Shown here: positions 8,201 through 15,172 of the stretch, in pieces
Layout: each line of letters starts with the position of its first letter
How positions within the stretch are numbered: the stretch's first letter is position 1
NCBI RefSeq assembly: GCF_048537545.1
Contig: NZ_CP183218.1
Direction: 5' to 3' (one strand)
Length of the DNA: 64,000 nucleotides
From: Chania fonticola_B
GTDB taxonomy: Bacteria; Pseudomonadota; Gammaproteobacteria; Enterobacterales; Enterobacteriaceae
Notes under the pieces: generated by a model
What the model saw: only the letters and a program-made list of their open reading frames with translations
The model's database searches: none
Told to the model about the DNA's origin: nothing
Position numbers and translations under genes: made by a program

Positions 8201-9629
8201 AGGTCCTGAAATCGTGCATGGCAACGCCACCGAGCGGCCATTGCTCGCCGCTTCCCAGCAGATAAGCCTGCTGGAGCGACGTTAATGGTTTCCCCATTCG
8301 CTTCTCCTTTTGCCGTACTGCCGCTGGCGGTGCCAACCAGCCGGAAACGCTGTCATCAATGTGTTGCGATGCCGCTGCCAGGCGTTCGGCGAGCGTGTGA
8401 AAACGCGTAAAGAGCTGATGCAGTTGGCCGGGGGGGAACGCATCTTCACGCACATCCCAGTTGATCAGAATTTCATCGCCAATCCAGGCTACCTGCGCGT
8501 CCAACGCGACCTGGGGCCCCTGAGAGATGACCCACGCCAGTTCACCCAATTGCCCGCCGACCCGCTCAGAGAACAGCACGCCACCGGAGATACCGAACCC
8601 GGCGGTAAAGACGATGGGGGAGTATTGCAGCTGGCCACGCAGGCGCGAAAGATCGCGCATCACGCTCACCCCGGAATAGCCGCCGTGGCCAAGGATTTCG
8701 TGCAGCTGCGTCATGGTGCGTTGGCAATAATGCAGCAGCGTTTCATCGGGGCGCAGCCCGGCGCTGAACAACAACAGATCGGAAAAATCACCAACGATGT
8801 CGTTAACACCCGCAATCTCGGGAGTGCGGAAAAAGGTCGGTACGTTGATGCGCAACGCGGGCTGCCTGAAACCTTCCATCATCGTCAGGCTGAACAAGGC
8901 AAGGAAAAGCGAGCTTAACGTCAGATGGTGGTGACGTGCGCAGCGCTGCAAGGCATGGCTGATTTGGGGATTAAGCTGGATTGCCATCCTGCGGGTTTGA
9001 CAATGCCTGTCCGTATAGGGAATGGCGGGAGCTGGGGGGATGTCCGGTAAACGTTGCCGCCACCAGGCGCGATCTCGCTCTCTGGCGCTAAGCAGCAGCG
9101 GATCGTGGGTACGCTGTGCCAGATAGCGAAACCAGGCGACCTCCATCACTGGGGTGCACTGCGGCGGTGGTTGTTGGTAGAAGCGGGCGAGATCTTCCAC
9201 CACGATACGAAAGGAGAGGGCGTCCGCGGCGATCATATCCAGATCGATATGCAGCCGGCTGGCCTGCCCTGGCAATATCGTCAGGCTGATTTCGCAAGGG
9301 TAGCCTTGATCGCGCAGCAACTGCTGGTTCTCCATGCGCCGCCGCTTGCCAGCCAGTAATCGTTGTACTTCGTCTGGTGGGTAATGACAAAAATCATCGA
9401 TACCCAGTGGTGGATGACTGGCAACTACATGCTGTAGCCCCTCTGCGGTGACATGAAGACGCAGCATTGGGTGCGTGCGATAGAGTGCGTCCACAGCCTG
9501 CCGAAAGCGGGGGATATCGGTGATGGTGCCATCGAATTCTGCGTACAAATGCGCGGCAACGCCGCCTAATGCCTGCGCAGAGTGCCTGCCTACCCATGAA
9601 GCTGCCTGCATTGGAGTCAATGATTTCAT
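5274..9629 (-). CDS. VibF-like siderophore synthetase, first half (Cy-Cy-A-vestigial carrier)
   Basis: About 1451 residues from ATG 9629; a TTG at 9653 is in frame but less likely. Domains in order: heterocyclization 1 with DMIAADALS at ~131-139 (DxxxxDxxS motif); heterocyclization 2 with DALILDGQG starting at ~577, where the final Ser of the motif is replaced; an adenylation domain at ~890-1370 with TSGTTGKPK (~1018), RTGDIGYYRPDG (~1243) and NGKIDR (~1356); and a ~70-residue carrier-like tail whose GLKLSH lacks Ser at the canonical place (GxDS). Cy-Cy-A is the first half of VibF, which activates and cyclizes threonine with dihydroxybenzoate to a methyl-oxazoline; threonine as substrate is inferred from VibF, not read from the pocket. 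The second half is encoded separately at 15173-17398. It is divergent from the uptake genes. Confidence 0.85.
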   Translation of the reverse strand: MKSLTPMQAASWVGRHSAQALGGVAAHLYAEFDGTITDIPRFRQAVDALYRTHPMLRLHVTAEGLQHVVASHPPLGIDDFCHYPPDEVQRLLAGKRRRMENQQLLRDQGYPCEISLTILPGQASRLHIDLDMIAADALSFRIVVEDLARFYQQPPPQCTPVMEVAWFRYLAQRTHDPLLLSARERDRAWWRQRLPDIPPAPAIPYTDRHCQTRRMAIQLNPQISHALQRCARHHHLTLSSLFLALFSLTMMEGFRQPALRINVPTFFRTPEIAGVNDIVGDFSDLLLFSAGLRPDETLLHYCQRTMTQLHEILGHGGYSGVSVMRDLSRLRGQLQYSPIVFTAGFGISGGVLFSERVGGQLGELAWVISQGPQVALDAQVAWIGDEILINWDVREDAFPPGQLHQLFTRFHTLAERLAAASQHIDDSVSGWLAPPAAVRQKEKRMGKPLTSLQQAYLLGSGEQWPLGGVAMHDFRTFRGVIDPAHFRRRLAELVNHFAALRTWIDEETQQQHILPELEPHLEEIDLRDASEADAAKKVQQLRQHYQQSRHDPSSPPWRIILITLPGATEYQIFTSFDALILDGQGISHIVARLFDEQPLAALEHDATPNEVDEKERERAKAWWQDKLAQLVTPSRLPWQQPLGEIVHPRWRREQQILDASHLKQLTRLGTSRGLFANTTLSAIVLDTLALWSEDEALTVGIPVAFAAKEGQPANRSTFIAIHYVRHCRPLGENAQRLQEDILGGLQNLAWSGVDLARQLSPRTARAPALPVILTNCLGWETLPANAPIRAESGLTQTPQVALDIRLMYDEQRNLLMIADYVEQALAPEQVSAILSAIYQRMQHIVSQGSLDIPVHETMNYPHYRANTPASAAVSNDFLGHIAKNLFSGSRDGVAVICGEQQLRWQALGELVASMANGLLERQLEPGSVVAIYLPRNLEHIAISLACSLLGIIRVPIDINSPTARTAYLLENCQPKLVICDEDAVIPGSVTPDALKSINVSPPRFDARSDSSHPAYYLYTSGTTGKPKCVVLNNRATANVIGQTLAHWQITERDVFISVTPLHHDMSVFDVFASLSVGATLVLPARHEEKDAISWGRLVAQHRITLWCSVPAILEMLLDCATPEQLSSLRLVAQGGDYIKPATIRLLRSRHPQLRLISLGGPTETTIWSIWHEITTSDTAQIPYGKPLAGTQYFICHDSGEHCPSGVAGRIHTAGANLACGYLEHGALVQHDFVDVMTPDGLSERTFRTGDIGYYRPDGVIMFANRINGYVKIRGVRVSLPEIEEALRQHPAIEDIVVLDYAVDDTPEKSLGAVYLSANQVPPSTSELRIFAQRYLPCTHIPGRFIVQTRFPLSANGKIDRHALRTELEQSHSATLAAPVTPQQTVLAIYCAVMGQPLQPEWHPQTPFLAMGLKLSHMPTLRERISVELGVSLPAAALIKCKNAEEVCSLLQ

Positions 9630-9686
9630 CGCATATCGTTCCTGATTGGCCAACGGAAGCCGCCTAACTATATAACAGAGCTTAAT

Positions 9687-9705
9687 GCGAATGAAAATTA
9701 TTCTT
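9687..9705. promoter_or_regulatory. Fur box between synthetase and uptake operon
   Basis: GCGAATGAAAATTATTCTT matches 13 of 19 Fur consensus positions. It lies in the 187-base gap between the divergent synthetase (starting at 9629) and fepB-like gene (starting at 9817), so it could control both. Confidence 0.6.
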
Positions 9706-9816
9706 TTTATGTTGTTGGCGATACATTGAGCAGGGTAAGGTTATACGAGGCACATAAGTTCACTCCGTGGCCACTGAGATGGCACCTCGGGGTTATGCAT
9801 AGGGAGCAAGCAGAAG

Positions 9817-10785
9817 ATGAGGTTGTTACCGGGTAAACGTCGTCATCCCGTGTTGGGGGTTTTTTTATTACTTGCCTTGCTGATGGGCAGCGGCCATGGT
9901 TTGGCCCAAGGTTGGCCCAGGGCGTTTCACAACGCGGATGGCTCCGTCACTCAGATCCCGGCCCCTCCTGGCCGTATTCTCTCTACCTCTGTCAGCGTCA
10001 CCGGAACGCTACTGGCGATCGATGCTCCGGTTGTCGCCAGCGCGACGGCGGTGAACGGCCAGTTCTTTGGGCAATGGGACAAGGTGGTCGAGCAGCGCCA
10101 CATCGCTAAAGTCTGGCCCGCGGGCAGTATCGATCTTGAACTGGCCTATGCCATCGCCCCTGATTTGATCGTCGTCTCCATCAATGGTGCAGACTCATCG
10201 CGCGCCTATTTGGCTGAGCTACGGGCCATTGCGCCGGTCATTATCGTGAATTATGGCAATCAGACCTGGCAAGCTCTTGCCCGTGAGCTGGGAGCCGCAC
10301 TGGGGCTTGAGGCACAGGTTGAACAGCGGATCGGCGGTTTTGACGCGCTGCTGACCAACGCTCGCCAGCGTATCCATCTGCCTGACGGACAAGCCAATAT
10401 TATCAATTTTAACGGCCCGGGAACGGTCAATCCCGTGGCGACGCCGGCCAGCGTGCATGCCCGTTTACTCGAGTCATTAGGGTTTTCTATCGAAGCGCCA
10501 AACCCGGCCTGGCAAAGCAATCTCACCCGCTCCGGCGACTTTATCTGGGCTGAATATGAGAATCTGACACAGCTAACGGCGGGCACCACGTTTCTGTTGA
10601 GCGCTGGTGACGTCAGGATTAACGAGTTTCTGCATGACCCGCTGCTTCAGCGCTTACCTTCGGTACAACAACACCGGGTTTACAGCCTTGGCGCGCATGC
10701 GTTCCGGGTGGATTACTACAGTGCCAGTGAGATGGTGGCAGACATTGTCCGCCATTTTGCCGGTAGCCCAACGCAGGAGCGGTGA
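9817..10785 (+). CDS. Siderophore-binding periplasmic protein (FepB-like)
   Basis: A 322-residue protein with a signal sequence ending about residue 31 (GLAQG). Its body follows E. coli FepB: WPRAFHN near the start, RILSTSVSVTGTLLAIDAPV around residues 55-75, and VYSLGAHAFRVDYYSA near the end, where FepB has VYALG...FRLDYYSA. Such proteins carry ferric catecholate siderophores across the periplasm to the inner-membrane permease. An AGGGAG ribosome site precedes ATG 9817. It is followed immediately by the two permease genes (one base between stop and start). No lipobox is seen. Specificity for the siderophore made here is inferred from location. Confidence 0.88.
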   Translation: MRLLPGKRRHPVLGVFLLLALLMGSGHGLAQGWPRAFHNADGSVTQIPAPPGRILSTSVSVTGTLLAIDAPVVASATAVNGQFFGQWDKVVEQRHIAKVWPAGSIDLELAYAIAPDLIVVSINGADSSRAYLAELRAIAPVIIVNYGNQTWQALARELGAALGLEAQVEQRIGGFDALLTNARQRIHLPDGQANIINFNGPGTVNPVATPASVHARLLESLGFSIEAPNPAWQSNLTRSGDFIWAEYENLTQLTAGTTFLLSAGDVRINEFLHDPLLQRLPSVQQHRVYSLGAHAFRVDYYSASEMVADIVRHFAGSPTQER

Positions 10786-10786
10786 A

Positions 10787-11782
10787 ATGCGTGTCTGGCG
10801 ACTGGCTGGCCTGATCCCTGGCCTGTTTTTACTGCTGGCTCTCGGTGGCTTCAGCCTCTATTTCGGCGCTCGCCCCATTCCTCCAGCGGTGATTTGGCAG
10901 GCGCTCACGCAGTTTGATCCACACAATAGCGAGCATTTACTGGTCTGTTATCTACGGCTGCCGCGCACCTTATTGGCCGTGGTGGTTGGAGCGGCTCTTG
11001 GCGCGGCTGGCGTCATCATGCAGACGCTCACCCGTAATCCTCTGGCGGATCCCGGCCTGCTCGGTGTGAATGCCGGTGCCACGTTGGCGATCGTCCTGTC
11101 GATCGCGGTGTTTAATGTGGCGGATGTCTTTAGCACTATGTGGTTTGGCATGGCCGGTGCGGCGATAGTCAGCGTTGCGGTGTTGCTGGTTGGCGGCATT
11201 GATGGCAATAACCCGGTAAGGATTGTGCTGGCCGGGGCTGCATTGACCATTGTGCTGCTCAGCCTGACTCAACTCGTTATCATCAACAGTGAACCAGAAG
11301 CGTTCGATCGCTTCCGGCACTGGGTGATTGGATCGTTACAGGGAAGAGGGTTCGACGTACTGCTCCCGGTTGCCATGCTGGTGGGCGTGGGGCTGTTGCT
11401 GGCGCTGGCCAGCAGCAAAATGCTGGATATTGCGGCACTCGGCTCGGATGCCGGCCTGGCGCTCGGCGTTAATCCGCGCTGGCTGGTGGTGATGTCCGCT
11501 CTGATTATCGTGATACTGGCCGGTGCAGCCACGGCGGCGGCTGGGCCAATCGTTTTTGTTGGCCTGACCGCACCGCATTTTGCCCGTGCCGTTGCCGGAT
11601 TGCAGCATCGCGCGCTATTGCCCTGGGCCATGCTGTTTTCCGCCATGCTGGTGTTGTTGGCCGATATTCTGGGGCGCATCGTTGGCTATCCCGGTGAAGT
11701 CAGCGTTGGCGTCATGGTGGTGCTGATCGGTGGCCCCTGTTTTGTGTTGCTGGTGAAACGTTGGCAGGGGGGGCGGGTATGA
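10787..11782 (+). CDS. Iron-siderophore ABC permease (FepD-like)
   Basis: A 331-residue polytopic inner-membrane protein of the FecCD family, started at ATG 10787 one base after the fepB-like stop. It has LRLPRTLLAVVVGAALG and MQTLTRNPLADPGLLGVNAG, almost identical to the matching FepD block, plus the EAA-like loop GPIVFVGLTAPHFAR. It forms the transmembrane channel together with the FepG-like protein and an ATPase. Its stop overlaps the next start (ATGA), implying coupled translation. The usual ATP-binding partner gene (fepC) is absent from the window. Confidence 0.9.
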   Translation: MRVWRLAGLIPGLFLLLALGGFSLYFGARPIPPAVIWQALTQFDPHNSEHLLVCYLRLPRTLLAVVVGAALGAAGVIMQTLTRNPLADPGLLGVNAGATLAIVLSIAVFNVADVFSTMWFGMAGAAIVSVAVLLVGGIDGNNPVRIVLAGAALTIVLLSLTQLVIINSEPEAFDRFRHWVIGSLQGRGFDVLLPVAMLVGVGLLLALASSKMLDIAALGSDAGLALGVNPRWLVVMSALIIVILAGAATAAAGPIVFVGLTAPHFARAVAGLQHRALLPWAMLFSAMLVLLADILGRIVGYPGEVSVGVMVVLIGGPCFVLLVKRWQGGRV

Positions 11783-12765
11783 GCGTTAACAGGACGGTGC
11801 TGGTATGCCTGGTTTTGGCCTCTTTGCTGCTGGTTGCTGCCGCTTTCGCTCTGACGGTGGGGCGCTTTACGTTGCCGGTATCGAGCGTGCTGCAAGCCAT
11901 CGCGGGGGAAGGAAATCCCATGGCGCAGCAAATTGTCAGGGCGATCCGCCTGCCGCGCGTGTTGACGGCGGTTTTAGTCGGGGGCGCCTTGGGCATCTCC
12001 GGGGCGATTTTTCAGTCCGTATCGCGCAATGCGCTTGGATCGCCAGACGTCATTGGCTTCACCACCGGTGCGGCAACCGGTGCGATTGTGCAGATTGTCC
12101 TGCTCAACGGTAACACCGTAGCGATCGTGCTGTCTGCCATAGCCGGGGGGCTGGCGACGTCGCTGCTGGTCTATTGGTTAGCCCATCATCACGGCGTGGT
12201 GAAGGGATACCGCCTGATATTGATGGGCATTGGCGTCGGTGCGGTACTCAGTGCCCTCAATGGTTTGCTGCTGGTTAAAGGTGATATTGATAACGCCGTG
12301 ATGGCCACTTTATGGCTGGCGGGAACCACACAGGGGCGAAATTGGCTGCACGTTATCCCGGTGGCCAGCAGCATCGCGTTGTTATTGCCGGTGGTGCTGA
12401 TGTGTGCCAGGGAGCAGAACATCATGACCATGGGGGATGAGGTAGCCTACCAACTGGGTGTCCGTGTCGAACTCACCCGCAAGATTATGACGTTCTGCGG
12501 CGTGATTTTGGCTGCGGTAGCAACTAGCGCGGCGGGGCCGATTGCCTTTATCGCGCTTATGGCACCACAGTTGGCAATACGCCTGACACGCAGTCCGAAC
12601 CTGCCGGTGGTCAGTGCGGGTCTGGTAGGCGGCTGCCTGTTGTTGGGGGCCGATATTGTCGCCCAGATACAGCCATCAGGGCTGATGATGCCGGTAGGAT
12701 TAATGACAGGAGTGATAGGTGGCGGGTACTTGCTGGCTCTGTTACTGCGTGGCGGCTGCCGCTAA
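11779..12765 (+). CDS. Iron-siderophore ABC permease (FepG-like)
   Basis: A 328-residue FecCD-family permease, second half of the heterodimeric channel. It has IRLPRVLTAVLVGGALGISG, FQSVSRNALGSPDVIGFTTG (the FepG-type signature where FepD has TRNPLADP) and the loop GPIAFIALMAPQLA. Start ATG 11779 overlaps the stop of the FepD-like gene. The operon ends here: the next gene is 255 bases away behind its own Fur box, and no fepC-like ATPase follows. The ATPase is presumably borrowed from another catecholate uptake system in the genome. Confidence 0.9.
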   Translation: MSVNRTVLVCLVLASLLLVAAAFALTVGRFTLPVSSVLQAIAGEGNPMAQQIVRAIRLPRVLTAVLVGGALGISGAIFQSVSRNALGSPDVIGFTTGAATGAIVQIVLLNGNTVAIVLSAIAGGLATSLLVYWLAHHHGVVKGYRLILMGIGVGAVLSALNGLLLVKGDIDNAVMATLWLAGTTQGRNWLHVIPVASSIALLLPVVLMCAREQNIMTMGDEVAYQLGVRVELTRKIMTFCGVILAAVATSAAGPIAFIALMAPQLAIRLTRSPNLPVVSAGLVGGCLLLGADIVAQIQPSGLMMPVGLMTGVIGGGYLLALLLRGGCR

Positions 12766-12811
12766 GGCTAAGGGATGGTTGTCGCAAATGTGATCAAATT
12801 GATTTGCATTC

Positions 12812-12830
12812 AATATTGTAAATGATTATC
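12812..12830. promoter_or_regulatory. Fur box before the siderophore receptor gene
   Basis: AATATTGTAAATGATTATC matches 14 of 19 Fur consensus positions, with ATTATC intact. It lies 190 bases before the receptor start at 13021. Confidence 0.65.
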
Positions 12831-13020
12831 GTTTATGACCATTGGCTAGCTTGCTGTAATGACTCCCCTATTTCAAGCTTTGGGGGGCGCGGTATTACAC
12901 GCAGTTATTAAGTGAAAAACTAATCATAAGGTCGTAAAGACCAGTTATTAAGCAGTGTGTTCTTTGTCGCTCAGTTGAAAAAACTAAAAATTCAGTGCGA
13001 ATTTGGCAAAGGAGATATCA

Positions 13021-15120
13021 ATGAGCGAACTAAAGGGTGATAAAAAATGCCCGATTTCATTATGTAATGGGCCCCAACGCATTTCTGAAAAATATCATAT
13101 GCCCTCCGTTATTCTGGGGTTGTGTGTTTTCGCCGCAGCGGATGCTATTGCTGCCGATGATGCCCCAATACGCAATGAGAATAATGAGCCTGAAACCATT
13201 ATTGTTACCGGGGAAAAGGTAAGACGCACTATTTACGATACCGGATCCAGTATTGAGGTGTTTGACGATGCACGGATCGATTCACTGCCCGGTGCAACGC
13301 AGGTATCCGATTTACTAAAAATGACGGCCAACGTCCTGGATACGGGCATTGGTAACGATATTCCCACCATTCGCGGTATTGATGGTTCAGGGCCAGCCAA
13401 TGGCGCCAATGCCTTCCTTAGCGGTACACGGCCACGCATGAACCTCTCGCTCGATGGGCGTTCCTTAACCTATAACGAACTGGCCGTCGGGCCGCAATCC
13501 CTGTGGGATATGCAACGGGTCGAAGTATTCCGGGGGCCGCAAAACTACATTCAGGGGCGTAATGCGATTGCCGGTGCGGTGGTGATGAGCAGCAAGGATC
13601 CGACGTTTGATTGGACTTCGGCGGTCAGGGCCGGGGGCGGAAATCAGGATTCTACCCAGGCCTCTGCCATGTTATCGGGGCCGATTGTTGAGGACCAATT
13701 GGCGTTTCGCCTGAGTGCCGACCGCCAGCGGCGGGAGAGTTTTGTCGATCTGATTTCCTACGAGCCGGTGGGTAACCCGCGCGAAATCGAAGTGACCAAC
13801 ATCCGTGGGAAGCTGTTGTTTAACCCGGCCGGGCTACGCGATCTCACCACTAAACTGTCGATAAATCACTATGAAAGTCAGGCACCGCAGAATGAAGCGC
13901 TAAGCCCGGCCAACCACGCCAGTTCCCGTTTTGACCGGCGTCGCCCAGTCGTTGAGACCCAATCCACCAGTGGCATTTGGGATATTGCCTGGGAGCCGTC
14001 GGAGCAGTTAAGCGTCCAGAACAAGTTTATTTATACCGATTTCAGTAACCATCGCCGTACCGCAGAAGCGCTGCCGTGGGCCGACATTGAAGGTAAAGAG
14101 TTCCAAATGGAGCCGCTGGTGCTTTTCGGCACACCAAACGATCGTTGGCGTGGTCTGGTTGGTGCGCGTTACTTTCATGCGACGCAGGATGAGTTTGTGA
14201 ATCTTTTCTCTGGCGGTAGCCCATTCAAGGATAAAACGGATACCTACGCCGCCTTTGGCGAAGTGACCTGGGCCGTGTTGCCACACATCGATATTACCGC
14301 TGCCAGCCGGGTGGAAAGAGAGCACCGTCAACGTAAGGGTGGCAAGGCGCGTAAGGTCGATTTTGATGAAACCTGGGATGTGTTCCTGCCCAAGCTGGAT
14401 GTTGCGTGGAAGCCTTCATCGCGGCAAACCTTTGGTGCCAAGGTGGCTCGGGGCTATAACGGCGGTGGCGCTGGGATGACGTTTTCCGCCCCCTTGATCA
14501 ACTATACCTACGATCCTGAATATGTCTGGAACTATGAGCTGTATAGCCGCCATGGCATTGAAGATCTTAATCTCGAGGTGATCACCAACCTGTTTTATAA
14601 CGACTATAAAGACATGCAGCTGCCGTATTATCTGGATTCCACTATGAACTCAATGATGATCCGCAATGCAGATAAGGTCGAAACCTATGGCGCTGAACTT
14701 GGGGCTATCTGGAAACCGACGGGGAATTTTGAGCTGAATAGCTCAGTAGGGTTATTAAAAACCAAAATCAAGAAATTCTCCGACAGCAGAATCGATGGTC
14801 ATGAATTACCGCGCGCGCCAGCAGTTACCGCCAATTTGGGGGCGAAATATAATCTTATGCCGGGGTTGGAGTTAAGCGGTAATGTGACGCTTTCCGATAC
14901 CTATTATTCCCAGTACGACAACGATCCACGCGGGAAAATCCCTTCCAGAGTGATTGCCAATATGCAGTTGGCTTACACCTTCAAGCAGGGGCGCGTCAGC
15001 GTGTTTGCACAAAACCTGTTTGATTCTGATAAACGCGTCATGGTGATGAATAACGACGTTTCTACCGCGGTTATTCAGCGGCCACGCCTGGTTGGTGCCG
15101 TCGTCCAACTGGATTTCTAA
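13021..15120 (+). CDS. TonB-dependent receptor for a catecholate siderophore
   Basis: A 699-residue outer-membrane receptor from ATG 13021 (ribosome site AAAGGAG). After an unusually long leader (residues 1 to ~46, ending ADAIAAD) comes a TonB-box-like ETIIVTG, then a plug domain (VSDLLKMTANV, IPTIRGIDG, VEVFRGPQNYIQGRNAIAGAVV) and a 22-strand-type barrel ending in the aromatic VVQLDF. The barrel has a clear TonB-receptor C-terminal signature (VSVFAQNLFD...). It heads the operon receptor - synthetase part 2 - beta-propeller - speD, so its ligand is probably the siderophore made by this cluster. It is not close to IutA in sequence. Confidence 0.85.
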   Translation: MSELKGDKKCPISLCNGPQRISEKYHMPSVILGLCVFAAADAIAADDAPIRNENNEPETIIVTGEKVRRTIYDTGSSIEVFDDARIDSLPGATQVSDLLKMTANVLDTGIGNDIPTIRGIDGSGPANGANAFLSGTRPRMNLSLDGRSLTYNELAVGPQSLWDMQRVEVFRGPQNYIQGRNAIAGAVVMSSKDPTFDWTSAVRAGGGNQDSTQASAMLSGPIVEDQLAFRLSADRQRRESFVDLISYEPVGNPREIEVTNIRGKLLFNPAGLRDLTTKLSINHYESQAPQNEALSPANHASSRFDRRRPVVETQSTSGIWDIAWEPSEQLSVQNKFIYTDFSNHRRTAEALPWADIEGKEFQMEPLVLFGTPNDRWRGLVGARYFHATQDEFVNLFSGGSPFKDKTDTYAAFGEVTWAVLPHIDITAASRVEREHRQRKGGKARKVDFDETWDVFLPKLDVAWKPSSRQTFGAKVARGYNGGGAGMTFSAPLINYTYDPEYVWNYELYSRHGIEDLNLEVITNLFYNDYKDMQLPYYLDSTMNSMMIRNADKVETYGAELGAIWKPTGNFELNSSVGLLKTKIKKFSDSRIDGHELPRAPAVTANLGAKYNLMPGLELSGNVTLSDTYYSQYDNDPRGKIPSRVIANMQLAYTFKQGRVSVFAQNLFDSDKRVMVMNNDVSTAVIQRPRLVGAVVQLDF

Positions 15121-15172
15121 GGCCATCTATCGCCAATCAAAGGTGCAGCAGTTTTTTGTCTGGGAGGAAAAT

